Part shown: one piece after another, positions 35,470 through 48,029 of the stretch
Position numbering within the stretch: the first letter of the stretch is position 1
Layout: each line of letters starts with the position of its first letter
Assembly (NCBI GenBank): GCA_032164245.1
Contig: JAVMKO010000002.1
Span: 181,790,920 to 181,854,919 of the forward strand
Direction of reading: 5' to 3'
Source of the DNA: Sternotherus odoratus
Taxonomy: Eukaryota; Chordata; Testudines; Kinosternidae
DNA: 64,000 nt
Notes under the pieces: generated by a model
Database searches by the model: none
Seen by the model: only the letters and a program-made list of their open reading frames with translations
What the model was told of the DNA's origin: nothing
Made by a program: the position numbers and the translations under genes

Positions 35470-36985
35470 ATGCCTTAGGCATTCACATTTGATACTTGGA
35501 TGGTGAAATCTAAGTAGAGAACTCACAACCAATTCTGGGTATGAGCCCTGTTTCTTGACTGCTCTGAAGTTGGTTCTCAAGCTCCTTAGCCACTCCAGAC
35601 AACTTGACACTAACACATGCATATTTTTTTGTAAGTAGAAAGAATAGTGAAAGATAGTATTGATAGATGCATATGGCATTTCAAAAGGTTCATGGCATAT
35701 ATCTAAAATTCTTTGATCTAAAAAATGAACTTGAACTCTTTCAATACTAGTTTTACATGGTATTCTGCACTTTTAGTTTACATCTGGCTGAAAATATAAA
35801 AAGAATAGTCTCTCTAATGATATTTTGACATTGGAAAAGACAGGTAGTACAGAGACAAGTCAGAATGAGAAGAAAACAAAACCAAAGAAACAACAAAATC
35901 CCCCAAAGACTAAAAAAATTTCAACAACAAAAGAAGTTGGATCCAAGTTTAGGGTTGATATTAAAATTATGATGATGATGATTATTTGTATAGTCTCAGG
36001 TGTAAATGACACTACACAGAAAAACGGGAAGACAAAACCATTCCACCAACAAGCTTAAATTATGACAAGCAAATAAGATTCATGTCAAAAATGGAAGGAG
36101 ATTGAGTTGGAGAGATCAGAGTTGGGCACTCATTTGATATAAACTCATTTTCCTATCTGCACAAGAATACACGTGGTTCTCCAAGGCTCTATTGCTGGTG
36201 AATCCAATAAACAATTCTGAGAAGGACAAAAATGCCAGATGTTCTGTGCAGAATTCCATGAAGCTGTTCATAGGTCTGCCCATGTGGATCAACTTGGTGG
36301 GTCAAGGCCCAAGTGGCCAACACCTGGCTAGTGCCAGGGTTTGCCACAGTTGTTATCAACCTTGGTATGAACAGAAACCAGCCATCAGAAGGTTAATGGT
36401 AAAATTAACCAAAAGGGCACAAATACAAACAGATCAAATCGTGAGACAGCTTTCACAAACACGTTCAAATATACTTTCCTTTTATTTGATGAGCTCTGGT
36501 GCTGATACAATGAAGTGTACATTCACCAAAATCTGTACATTCTGGAAAACCTATACTTTCACAAAGTATAAAAGCATTGTATATTATAATTTAGAAGCTA
36601 CTGCAGTTGATTAATTGCTTAATATGAAGCCAATATTCAAGGGTAAGTCAGGAGTATTAATTTAAATGTTTAAGTCTTGATGATATTGTAGAATATGTGC
36701 AGGAAAAATTGGTCCTCATTCTCATACTCTGTGTTGCAAGTCTTAAATTCATTTTGCTCCAAATGCCATTTATTATTATCACTAACCAAATCAAACTTTA
36801 TTTGCTTGCTAGAAACGTGAAATTAACCTTCTGACAGTGTGGTCTGTAAGTTTGAGACTATCTTTAATACTTTGGGCCAAAAAAACCCTGGCTGTTTCTT
36901 GTACTGGCAACCACACACACAGACAGTGGATAAAACAAGAAACTTCTCTATGCATTAGCTATTCAAAATTATTATTTCAAAATGT
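35470..36985. other. No recognised feature
   Basis: This includes a 140-codon frame at 36192-36614 (+), without a recognisable domain and with many rare-looking residues. I do not support it as a gene. A purine-rich, lysine-coding patch lies at 35860-35940. Confidence 0.4.
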
Positions 36986-36990
36986 AACTA

Positions 36991-37103
36991 GGATGGCCAG
37001 ATGTCCCGATTTTATAGGGACAGTCCTAATTTTGGGGCTTTTCTCTTATATAGGCTCCTATTAACCCCCACCTCAATTTTTCACACTTGCCATCTGGTCA
37101 CCC
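36991..37103. mobile_element. GGTGACCAGATGTCCC inverted-repeat element, copy 1
   Basis: GGATGGCCAGATGTCCCGAT at the left and CATCTGGTCACCC at the right are inverted ends. The interior reads TTATAGGGACAGTCCTAATT and TTTTCTCTTATATAGGCTCC. At about 113 bp it is full length compared with the copy at 48116. Confidence 0.75.
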
Positions 37104-39425
37104 AACTGAATTGTAAAGAACACTTTCAAATCATTTCAATTGTAGATTTAGAGAGAAGAAACATAATTCATATCAAATGAGTTTTGAGAGATATTTCATT
37201 ATTATCCAGCATGAAATATATAATATTTTTAAACTGAAATGTCTACATGTACTTTTCCTATTAAAATAAATTCCTATGAATTTGTGATGTTGAAACTCTC
37301 TGCACTGAGAATGGTAGCACTGTATACCTCAAGTATACACAATTTAACTTTTGTTAGTTGTTTTAATTCCCGATGTGTCTTCAGATAATATTTTCTTCCA
37401 ATTATCTAAAAGACAAAAATGGAAAATAAAGTACTAAGAATGATGTTTCACTGGGAATGGGTAGGCTCTGAACCATTCCGCACTTCATTATCCTCCAATC
37501 AAGCAGTCAAATTTCCTCACCTCTGGAATTCACATTCTGCTGATTATCATTTGTGTACTTTAATTGGTTACACTGTAATTTCTGCCTAGACCTTTATGAA
37601 CAAAAGAGTGTTACTGATGGCTCATTCACAGTTTTATTCTCTTTTTTGTAGTTGGCTAACAGATTCCCTCCAGATTTCTCTATCATCACCTACACAGCTC
37701 TCCCACTGGCTATAAAATACTGAAGCAGCTTGTAGGTAATTGATCAGACAAGTGAACTGTAAAATATTCATTTTCTACTTCAACAGCCAGATAAATCTCT
37801 TGGGAAGTGGATGAAAATATTGCTTATGCACATCAGGGTCGGTGTAGTAATAGCAAGGTTGCTGATAAGCAGGGGTCTGCTACAGAGTTAATGCTTAATT
37901 CTGTTCCATGCCAGAGACAGGAAAGCATGCAGTCTCACTTTGCCTGCAGCTAGAAATCTCATTATATACTGAACCTGAGGCATCAATACCAGTGCACTAG
38001 TCATGCTACTTCAGAGATGGTGCTTCCTGTTTTAATTAATCAGGTTAATATTGGCATAACATGCCAAAGAACCAATTAACACTTACCTACTGTAACCAAC
38101 ATGCTAAATACTAAAGTATTAATAGATACAAAAGAATGATCAGAAAAGCAATGTCAGAAAAGATGATGGAAAAACAATCTGTCTCATATTTTACACCTCT
38201 GGTAATCTTTAGAACCTCACTTTCCTTTTTTTCCTTCAAGTTTCCAAATACCTGTCAAGATGATTTAATTGAAAGTCTTTAAACACAGCCTGCATATAGA
38301 CTGGTAGAGCAAAAAGATAGTGAATTCTTTTCATCTTTATCTCTCTGGGTTGCCATAGTAAGAGACTCTGAAGGGAATTAGCAACAGCTTTGTCTCTGTC
38401 TCATGTTTAATGTGTATTAAGTAACCTTATCCCACAACCAAACTGTACTAATCAGAAAATACATGCAATTCCTTCACCTGCTTTATATGCTCACAAGAAG
38501 GGGAAAGAAAAGCTTTAAATACTGGATTATTAACAGTTCTCCCCCCCCCCCCCCCCGGTTTGTTTTTGAAGCGGAAGAGAACATGTGTTCAGATCCCATG
38601 TCCTTGGAGTATGGTGTCATTCAGCTTAAGAAGATGCATTTGAAGTCAAAAATAGTCGATACTATGTATGCTACAGTAGTTACGACCATCTGGGGAAGAT
38701 AAATGGAGCACTACAATTTTGCAGTGGAAAAGCAAGTATATTGGAGTGCTTAGCATATACTATGCAGATGCTGACACGTAAATCAGCCTTATTTGGATCA
38801 AAACAGTCAGTTCGTTAAGAATATAATATAGTCCCATGTTTCTTTCTTTATCAGCAAAACTTCTTCTGATGATTTAAATCTAGTCCCAGTAAAACGATGG
38901 TAATAAATCAATCACAAAACTCAGGCTACTTTCAAATACCAGGGGACATTTATTTTGCATTGTATTAGTGAATACCCTTGTTCTGTCATAAACAAGTTTT
39001 AAGTAAAACCCCAGGCTTGAGATCAACTGCATTAGTTTTGACATGCCCTCCATTTCAGCGTCCCTTGCAGAGACACCTAGGTCAGCTGAAAAACAAATGA
39101 TTTGACATCCTGTTGGCTTATTCCACCATCCCATGTGGGAGATGGAACTTAGATTTCTGTGTACTTGATGTGTAACTGAGGTGAATTATCCACCTCTTTA
39201 ATAACTGGTGTGAAAATGATCTTCTGGTCTTCTAACATATCAGCATGTACCTGGAAAGTCTAGGCAGTTATGAAAGGGAGAGCTGGAGATGAGGACATTT
39301 GGCTACAAACCCTGAGCAACTTTCACAATTGCTCTTTCTGGACCTTATCATAAATCCTATTCCTGTGCTTTTTGAATGTCCTAAATTCTCTCTTACATCA
39401 AAGGATAATATGAAAAATAAAGTCC
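37104..39425. other. No recognised feature apart from a C16 run
   Basis: AT-rich sequence with a C16 homopolymer at 38541-38556. No exon or repeat family is recognised. Confidence 0.4.
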
Positions 39426-39759
39426 TGCTACTAACGAGGAGGATGCATGAAAAGCAAAGAGTAAAGTGTTGATACAGTTGAGGCCACCTGTAAACTCACT
39501 ACAGATTTATTAAACAAACCAAAGGAGCATCCTGTAATGTAAGCCTTACCTGATATTGTACCCGAGGGCTGGAAATGCAGAAGATGGCAAGAAAACCCCA
39601 GACTTCCACCATATTGGGTGGTGAAAGGCACTATTCCATTACAACAAAGTTTGTTAATGGCTGATGACAAGATAATTATTCTTAACATCAAAGCAGCAAA
39701 TACATATACAGCAAATAAATAACTGTATGCATGAGACTAGAAGTATAAGTGAGGTAGAT

Positions 39760-40640
39760 AACCTGGTATGACCCAATACCTAGAACACCTTACAGAGGGA
39801 TGTAGAGTATGTCATGAACGTAGGCCAAGTAACTGCAAAAAATAATTATGGACTTTTGAGATTTCTGATCTACCATGGGACATGATAGCTACAGATATTT
39901 TTTTTAATTTGGCAGATGCTCACATCTATTACTAGTGGAGTGCTTTCCCAAATTTCCAGAAGTTCCGAGTCTACCAGATAAGTCAAGATATTCCATTATT
40001 GCTAAATAAAAGCTGTATTTAGTGAGTGATCAAGTTTCATCTGCAAGCAGAAAAATGGGTAACTCTATATGAGATATTGGAGAATTAAATTCAATCCCAG
40101 TTCTGGATACCAACAATCTAATGGAATGGTGAGAGAACCATTAAGATGATAAAATCAAGTGTTTCACATAACACTTGCCTCAGGTAGAGATACCTACTTA
40201 GCTCTACTGGAGTTAAGAAACACACCATTGACAGGTATGGAATACTGTCCTGCACAGCTGCTAATGGGAGGACATTGAGAATGGCTCTTCCATCCTCACA
40301 TGAATTGCTTCAACCCAAAATATAAGTCTCAAAGGGCTCACACCAGATTAAAGTAGCTAGTAGCTAAAGTAGCTACAGGAAAGACAAAAGAATTACTGTG
40401 ACCAGATAGCTAAGTCATTGTTTGTGCTCCATCACTGAGATCCAGTGTGCATGGCAGCAACACAAGGTTGGTAAACCAGCAAGGTTAGTTATAGGTCTGG
40501 AGCCACAGTCACATCACATAGAGATACCTATAGGAGAAAGGCACAGGCATAATAGAAGGCACCAGAGATCTGACTATACAAAGCCAACAACAAATACTCA
40601 ACAGACATCTAAATTGGAAGACTCATGGGGGCAGAAAGTG
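39760..40640 (+). pseudogene. Ty3/Gypsy integrase and pol C-terminus, broken
   Basis: The integrase of Ty3/Gypsy retrotransposons inserts the DNA copy into the genome. One frame from 39762 gives the zinc-finger cysteines (CRVCH, TGT at 39801), then EISDLPWDMIATDIFF with the first catalytic aspartate at 39894-39896. After stops and small frame changes a VSD segment keeps the second aspartate (40028-40030). QSNG follows, with a GAG at 40131-40133 in the place of the catalytic glutamate. D-to-E spacing is about 34 codons, close to the D35E rule. EDTYLALLELRNTPL and PAQLLMG text and a RHRHNRRHQRSD tail (about 40540-40575) match the end of Gypsy pol. Several stops and shifts make it inactive. Upstream text from about 39430 may be more pol. 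Confidence 0.75.
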
Positions 40641-40761
40641 GAATCAACATCACAGCTTATAAGAGACAGGTTGCATCAGAATAATCAGAAAGATTCGCAA
40701 GAAATGGACATCGGGTGTGCATGACAGCACAATACTGAGACTTGTATGATAATTTTATACA

Positions 40762-40965
40762 TGGGGACAAGGTGGATGAGGTAAAATCTTTTATAAGACC
40801 AACTTCTGTTGGTGAAAGAGATAAACTGTTGATGTCCTGAAGAAGAGCGTGGTGATGCTCTAAAGCTTGTCTTTTTCACCAACAGAAGTTGGTCCAGTCA
40901 AAGATTTTACCTCCCCCAACTTGTCTCTCTAAAATCATGGGATCAACAGAGATACAAAAATACTG
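40762..40965 (+). mobile_element. Penelope-like foldback element, second family, nested in the Gypsy copy
   Basis: GACAAGGTGGATGAGGTAAA and the following GACCAACTTCTGTTGGTGAA mirror TTCACCAACAGAAGTTGGTC and AAGATTTTACCTCCCCCAAC on the right. The arms are about 60 bp around a loop of about 37 nt. The loop carries CTGAAGA (40837-40843), then AGAGC..GCTCT as stem II, and AAAGCTTG, a hammerhead-like order with the GAAA box changed to TAAA. It lies between the Gypsy pol end and its 3' LTR, so it is younger than that element. No target duplication was identified. Confidence 0.55.
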
Positions 40966-41187
40966 CAAGCAATTTCATACAGGGACTACATGCAGAAGAA
41001 GACTGAGCCAATGGTAAAGATTGAACTCCAACTGGTTAAATGTTAACAGCCACTTCAAAGGTCAAGCTTAAGCAGCAAACAGTCAATAGTACTTCAACAG
41101 TCTCATGCTTCAGGCCTGGTTATGACATCATTGGTTGTTTGAGATATTATTTATTAGAGAGGGATTTTAAGAATGAAGAAAGGGAGA

Positions 41188-41354
41188 TGTGGTAGATTGT
41201 GTTGTGTAATCACCAGAAGTACTCCCATTCTGAGAGATCTCTCACATAGTTCAGGCACGCTGTGGGTCTGTAGGACCTATCTCATTATATGCCTAATAAA
41301 GAGAGTTGAGGTTTAAAAGTTAGAGCCATGGTCTCACGCTAGTTCCTGCAACAC
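41188..41354 (+). mobile_element. 3' LTR of the Ty3/Gypsy copy with polypurine tract
   Basis: The purine tract AAGAAAGGGAGA (41176-41187) is directly followed by TGTGGTAGATTG, the LTR start. AATAAA lies at 41295-41300, and the LTR ends at about CCTGCAACA. This order (pol, purine tract, short LTR) fits the end of the Gypsy element at 39760. No matching 5' LTR is seen upstream, so the copy is 5'-truncated or rearranged. Confidence 0.6.
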
Positions 41355-41622
41355 AGAGGCTGCAGCATATTCACAAGGGAAACACTCTCAACTGTGTGAC
41401 CATTCTAGAAAGCAGGACATTATGAACATAGCACTTTCCCCTGGATGGCTGTAAGGTGATTGGGAATAGCTGGCAATCATTAGGCTGGTCAGTGACAATC
41501 TTTCAAGCCAATGGGTTTACATTTTCAAGGTTATTAGCATGTTTTATGCTGAATCCTATCTCTGGAAGTACTAACTATGATCGGTTTAATAGGTCAAGGA
41601 CCGTGATATTGCTCAGTGATTA

Positions 41623-41625
<3 letters not shown>

Positions 41626-41709
<84 letters not shown>

Positions 41710-41730
41710 GTATGTGTGTGTGTGTGTGTG
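41626..41730. repeat. (TA)~40 followed by (TG)n compound microsatellite
   Basis: An 81-bp perfect TA run (41626-41706) passes into TG repeats (41707-41730, one interruption). The TA part can form a cruciform and is prone to length error in assembly. Confidence 0.95.
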
Positions 41731-41734
41731 AGGA

Positions 41735-44390
41735 CACTTTATATTAGAAATAATAAACAGAGAGCTCTAGAGCTGTGATGTGCCTTCCTTTGGCCTCTGT
41801 GGAGAGAAGAATGAGGGCTGCTTTATTATTTTGATTGCTCTTTTGCCCTTTTAATTTTTTTGAATGTTTCATCTGATGGCTGAACTAGGCCATTCTTTTG
41901 GCTTTGACTTCTTCTTTTAAAAAATCACTGTAGTTTCTCCAAGCATTGACATTAGTCATTATATAATTTGTTTTAAGTACTGATAAACCTTTTTTCTTTT
42001 GTCGTACAAATTTGATGTGCCAGGTTTCCCCTCAGTGTTGAAATACAGCACTCCATACAAGATAATCCTTTTGTTCTGTTAATCATATGTCTAGCTCTCT
42101 ATAAAGGACTCTTTCCCACTTTCAACTTCAGTATTTCAAAAGCCCCTTTCACTGCTTTCTGTATCCTCAGATTCAGGCTGGTTATCAGTAGATTTATTGA
42201 ACAGCTATAGTCAATGGCTTTACAATCCAAATGTTCAATTAGTCTAGTTACTGCTATTAATTTAGATAATTTACAAAGATCAATTAAGGAGCCACTTCCA
42301 AGTTCTGCCACTTTATTTTAATAGGACTCTCCAAAGAAAGATTTAGAACCTTAAATCAACCTTAATTTGTGTTCATGCCTCAACTCCAGTTGGCTTCAGT
42401 GGGAGGATCAAGATGATAAAGTGCAGTATATGGCCTTGAGTTAATAATATACAGTCTTTCTGACTTGCTATATTTTTCTTATTCAAGACTTCTCCAATCT
42501 GTGCTATCTCAATAAGAGCAGGGTTTGGATATGCTTATTTGAATTATAAAGACCAATTTCAGAAATGGGCTTCAATGTGGTCTCTCAAATTGCAGGCACA
42601 ATTTTATTCATGAAAAACTTGTGCATGCAATTTTAAAAATGTAGCCCTAAATCAAGTGTGGCCTTGCTTTTAAAATCTGTTGAAGAACAAAGCTCTCTCT
42701 AAACAGCATAAAGTGCTAATGTGCTATTACATTTTCCCAAAGTTATAATGCTGTTCAGGACACAAATAAAGGTGTCCTTGTAGTTTTCGCTGCAAAATGA
42801 AGTGAATTTAAAACTAGACTGTGCAACAAATTTAATATATTGTAGGGAACAATCCTATATTGAATGTCAGACTCCTAATTACATTTCAAATTTCTTAGAT
42901 TCTGTGCTAGTGGCCAAAACTCTTTCAATTTGGTGAGACTGGTAGATCCAGGCAGACTTTGGACTGAAATAGAAGAGTCAATATGGGTTAGAACTGATTC
43001 ACTTACATGTATGTGACAGCTTACCCAAGTATTTGTCTCTATTTTTTGTGGCTTTAGGGAGTATTATTTAGTCCTTCACTTTTATGGGCACACAATTTTT
43101 AAAGAAATTCACAAGTAGAGCTGGGTGAAAAACCTAAACTGTTTTGATAAAGTTTTTTGGGGGCGGGAGAAAGGATCAAATTTAATTTTCAACAACAACA
43201 ACAATAAATGATCTCAAAGTCAAAATTTGGAAATTTCACCAGCTTTCTGCCAACAGTCTTTATATTGCCACACTCAGAGTAAAGGGTGGGCCTTACAACA
43301 TGGTTCCACTTGCCACGCTACCACAGAAAGGAGAGAAGGGACTACTCATTTAATAGTCCCCACTGCAAATGAATGGGTGGAGAGAGGGAGGAGGCCTGGG
43401 CACACACAGTTGGGTAAGGAGGGAAGGAGCAAGTTGTTCCATACAAAGAGGGGAAGTAACTTATTCCTCTCAAAGGGCAAAGGGGAGGGAATTGTCACTC
43501 AGAGATGTCTCTGAATTGCAGTTTCTCCCGGGCTACTGTGCTTAAATTCACAATCTAGACCAAAGAAACTGTAGGAAAGGACAATATCTCCTGTGCCCAT
43601 CATGAAAATGACCTTCAGTGAGACATTTTGAGACAACATATCATTGGTTCAGTCCAGCATGTTAAAGCTCCCACTATCTCCTTGCACTTTCTTTCTTTTT
43701 AAAAACATATTTTCAATGGGGACTTTTCTCTGGAGATCAAAAAAAATGTTTCTGTACTGTTCAGAATTAATTTACTGGTTAACATACAGACACTTTGGAA
43801 TCATGTGGCCAGCAGCTCCTCTTTGAAATGCATCCCATCCACCCTCCAATCTCTAATTGTATAATGAAATGTCATGAATCCGTGCCCAAAGTTGTTCCCT
43901 CTTTCATAGTATGATACCTGTGATAGCAACATTCAGATGGTCTATTTAGTTGTTGTTATTGTTTGAAGCATAATCACACCCACAACTATCTGGAATCCTG
44001 ATGCACCTCATATAGTAAGATGCACAGATAGGGTGTGCCTTATATTGACAGAGAAACTATAACATAAAAGATATATTTATTTTTTCCCTCTTGGCCCAGC
44101 TTGTGCTCTAATAGTGGTATTTATATTAAAATATAAATGCCCTACTTCATTTTGAAATGAAAAGACACAAAGCCCCACGACTGCCTCCTACAAATCCTAA
44201 AATACTGAGGCTGCTCAGAAGAAATAGTAGCAAAACTGAATAAATTGAAATAGAAACTATCTACAGTAACTCACTTTCAACGACCACTTGTACAAACATG
44301 GGGATGGTCTACATAGTGAATGGACTTTCCAAATGGTGTTTTTATATCTGTCTGAACACTTAAAAACACTCCAAAATTACAGTCCTGATA
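41735..44390. other. No recognised feature
   Basis: AT-rich sequence. The minus-strand frame 42099-42311 looks protein-like in composition but matches nothing that I know and stays unassigned. Confidence 0.4.
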
Positions 44391-44395
44391 ATTTG

Positions 44396-44544
44396 TTCTA
44401 ATCTATGCTACAACAAAATCCAAAAATTAGATTACGTTCTAATCTATCTATCTGTCTATCTATCTATCTGTTCTAATCTATGCTACAACAAAATCCAAAG
44501 ATTAGATTACGTTCTAATCTATGCTACAACAAAATCCAAAGATT
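44396..44544. repeat. 41-bp tandem repeat with a TATC/TGTC microsatellite inside
   Basis: Units at 44396-44436, 44471-44511 and 44512-44544 (partial) begin TTCTAATCTATGCTACAACA and end ATTAGATTACG. Between units 1 and 2 is a 34-bp version in which the TTCTAATCTA start has grown into TATC repeats. It shows how a microsatellite can arise from a short ATCTAT core. Confidence 0.9.
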
Positions 44545-46125
44545 TACAAATACAGGAAAGAAGAAACTCAATAATGACCCTAAACAGAAAAGGTTAAGAG
44601 AAACCATCCACTTAACATAAAGGATCTACCCAGATCCTTTGCTATTGAAACAGAATTAATTTATCTGTTCTGGATGCAATTACCTGGTTTTCTAGATCTG
44701 TTATGTTCTCTTGTACTGACTGTTCTACTGAAGGTGGCTTATGCATGATGTAAGAATGAGGAAAAGAGGCCCACGAGAGTGGAGCCAACTGCAAAATAGA
44801 ATTCAACGCAACAACCAGAAAAGGCTAACTATTGTTGCCTAGTGAATAAAGGTATCTAGTTACATAAAATAAAAATTGCTGGAGAGATTAGAGGAAATGG
44901 ACAAAAATGAGTTTATCTATGTGTTTAAAGAGTTCCACTTAAAGTAGAAAGTAAGACAACAGAAGTTGCTCTTCCCTCCTTTGCTATCAGTGGAAGAGAG
45001 AGAAAGCAAAATAAGTTTAATTTTAGTGTTCCGTGAACATGGAAAGATTTATATATTTGTTTTGGAAAAACATCTGATTTTGCTTAGAGTGTGCATACAT
45101 ATCTGGAAGCTTTTTTGCCTTCCTCATGTGATGGAATCTCATGAGCCTCAGGATTTACAAGTTCACTCTGGGATATAGTTTTGAGCAATCCCAGAGTCCC
45201 CCCAAATTTTGAAAGGCTGACATTACTGAAGTGTAGGAAATATTGGATCTTACTGCACTGGGAGAGGAGAAGGGAGTGATGTGCTACTAAAAACAGGTGA
45301 ATGAGATATCAGATCACCTACCCAACTCAATAGGAATTGCCACTGCAAGTAAGAGATTGAGGGAGTTAAGGGTTATGTTGGGTCTCTCCTGGGGTGTTTG
45401 TAATGATGATAATAGCCCAGACAAAGGAATAGGTTTTGTTGGATGTGAATGATAGATGACGGTCTGGTTATGTTTTTGGCCCCTCTGTCTACTCAAGTTT
45501 CAGTTTTACTTGAGAGTGGGAATTTATGTAGAAAAGGAATTTGGGATTACAGGGATGAGAAGATGGATATGAGTCTGCATATCTTTGACTTGTTTTAAAG
45601 GCAAGATGGATTCTCATTAGTCCAATTCTTTCAGAAGGTACACCTCAAATGAAGGCATAACTGTAAATCTGGTAGACATACACAAACACGGATGTAGGTA
45701 CCTTATATGTACCCGGAGCCCCCAGCAGACTTTTAGGGGGGGGAGGGTGGCTATGCCATCCTGCCATGTCCTCACCACAACTGTTGCCCATGCTAGCTAT
45801 ATTAAAGCTAGAGAGAGTTTGCCTACCTGTGCTGCAATAATACCTTCAACTGTGTTAGAGATATCCTAACAATTAGCATCTTTTAGTGTGCACTACCAAT
45901 AAAACTTCCAAAAATATTAAGATGTGCCACTTTTCCCCTTAAATGACCTTCTGAATGTTAATATTACCTATTACTTTGTAATCAGGAATTGCTATTGTTG
46001 TTTATTTTATTTAAAGTATAATATAGAATGGGGAACCTATAAATATTTAAACTCTTTGGCATTTTATATCTAGATCAGACAGAGTAAATTAGATCAGAAT
46101 CAGGCTATTAAGGTTTCACTCTAAA
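44545..46125. other. No recognised feature
   Basis: AT-rich text without repeat or gene signal that I can name. Confidence 0.4.
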
Positions 46126-46131
46126 TACGAA

Positions 46132-46264
46132 TAGAGGCCCTGATCCTGCAGTCTTAACACACAGTGAGTTTTTACACTGATGTCAATGGGACTACTCACT
46201 GTGTGTAAAGTTAACACAGGCATAAAGCTGAGCACATAGATAAGTCTTTGCAGGATCAGGACCT
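46132..46264. mobile_element. Short inverted-repeat element (GGCCCTGATCCTGCA ends)
   Basis: GGCCCTGATCCTGCAGTCTT at the left mirrors TTGCAGGATCAGGACC at the right. An inner palindrome ACACACAGTGAGT / ACTCACTGTGTGT surrounds GATGTCAATGGG. At 133 bp it is complete, with nested foldback structure. A relic of the family lies at 18923. Confidence 0.7.
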
Positions 46265-47204
46265 TAATTAAGTTAGTACAACTCCTCATAACAATATAAA
46301 ATTGGGAGACCAGCATGTTTAGTGTTATGAAAATAACAAAAAGTATTTGTCCCCATTTATTCACTCCACTGAACATTTAATATTTGGGGGATTAATATTG
46401 AATAAATTACCACTTTTCTTCCTCAACAATATTCTTTTGGCAGTGAAATACAGACCCTTTGGGATTCAGACATTTCTTTAATAATGAACAATTTTCTCCC
46501 TGCAACATTTCAACGTTGTCATTGTAAAATCTGACTCCTATTAGAACCAGCATTTTAGCTCTATGGATTCTTCTGAAACAACTAAGGCTTCCTGTCAGGT
46601 GCACCAAATTCCTTCAGGAGGGAAATGTTAAAAGTCAATGAATTATGGAATGTCATAAAGAACACAAAAGCCTAAAAATGGTTCCTAAAGGCTAATAATT
46701 GATTGTGATTTTTGTTGAATGCTTTATAAAGTAATATCACAATACAGCCCCCCTGATCATTGTGAAAGGTTATGAGCATCAGTGAAGGCAGATAAAGGGA
46801 TTTACAGTGTGTGTGTATATATGTTGGAAGGGGAAGGGTAGAAAATAAGAAAAGGAGATTCATCTTGGAAATGTTCAGGGTAACACATCTGAGGAAAAAG
46901 AATCTAAAAATACATGTATGCAATAGGAGGGATGCATACGTGCCAAAGGGGACCTTAAGGTGATACGAACCACAGTTTAGTAAGGAGATCATAGTACTGT
47001 ACAGTAAGAATGCAAAAAAGAGTCAATAAAGCTTTTGGCTGCAAAAAGCATTCTGTTGTGAAAGATGATATGTTCTCTGGTTTCATCCTGTGTCATTGAA
47101 GTATTGTTGAAGTGAGAAGGATTATGTTCTATATGGACCTGGTCCATAGCTCATTGGGAGTCTTTCTGATGACTTCAGTGGGCTTTTTAGATCAGGCCCT
47201 ATAT

Positions 47205-47625
47205 GACTGGTACAGTCAAATCTGGAATATTGCATGCAATTCTTTGCCCCTTGTTATAAGAAAGATATCTGACAAAATGCAGAGAGAATGTTTTATTAAA
47301 GGGGGCTGAAAAGACTGATTTATAAGGAGTGATTAAATACTTAGTTGCTAATGATTTGACGATATAGAGGACTACAATTAAAGAAGGGTGCAAATGTCAA
47401 GAGGAAGAAGAATTAATTTTGGTGGTAAAGAGGAAAAATGGGATTTCAGTGGCTATTAGCCAGGATGGCTAGGGATGATGTTCCTAGTCTCTGCCAGAAG
47501 CTGGGAATGAGCGACAGGAAAAGGATCACTTGATGATTACCTGTTCTGTTCATTCAGAAGACAGAATACTGGCCTAGATGGACCTTTGGTCCAATCCAGT
47601 AGGGCCATTCTTACGTTCTTATGAA
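47205..47625 (+). mobile_element. CR1 LINE 3' end
   Basis: The first part (47205-47300) reads in pieces like the SNLEYC.QFF.P.YKKDI segment near the ORF2 C-terminus of an old CR1. The last part (47450-47625) is the 3' UTR: GGATGGCTAGGGATGATGTT, CAGAAGCTGGGAATG, TACTGGCCTAGATGGACCTT and the terminal CATTCTTACGTTCTTATGA. The middle is decayed, so two overlapping copies cannot be excluded. Confidence 0.75.
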
Positions 47626-47804
47626 ATTCTGACAGCAAGAATAGTCTCTGGCAGGACATAGCAGAATACTTTGGGACACCAAGCCCTAAACTAAAAAAAT
47701 AAATAAAAAAAAATAGCAAACAATCATGAATTAGTAGGAAAGCAGACTACATGACCTTTTTACAATCTCTAGTTTCTGGTGTTCTACAGTCACTTAAAAA
47801 CTCC

Positions 47805-47900
47805 ACTCCATGCATCTGATGAAGTAGTGGGTTTTAGCCAGCAAGAGCTTATGCCTGAATAAATGTGTTAGTCTCTAAAGTGTCACAAGGACTCCTCATT
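47805..47900 (+). mobile_element. Penelope-like element fragment, intact CTGATGA box
   Basis: GCATCTGATGA (CTGATGA at 47816-47822) is followed by AGTGGGTTTTAGCC and GAGCTTATGC, then GTTAGTCTCTAAAGTGTCAC and AAGGACTCCTCATTA. The first core box of a hammerhead is canonical. The far strand of stem II and the GAAA box are mutated (AGCAAGA instead of CACGAAA), so no ribozyme activity is expected. It is an older relative of the copies at 27587 and 60477. Confidence 0.6.
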
Positions 47901-48029
47901 ATTTTTTCATAATAATCCAAATTTTCACTTCCTAATGACTCCAGACTGTTCCTATTTACAAAGTGTAATTTGATCAGTTTAAAAGCAAAGTGCAGTAAAC
48001 AAAGAATTGAAGAAAATAATTGAAGCACA

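Noticed and set aside
36192..36614. 140-codon open frame on the + strand
   Set aside because: The longest frame in an unassigned region but with no known motif, signal peptide or membrane segment; the translation looks random.
42099..42311. Minus-strand 70-codon frame with protein-like composition
   Set aside because: I could not match it to any family, and it has no neighbouring coding signal; a processed pseudogene fragment remains possible but unsupported.
44396..44544. CRISPR-like repeat-spacer pattern
   Set aside because: The units are directly tandem with no unique spacers, and the window is a vertebrate genome.
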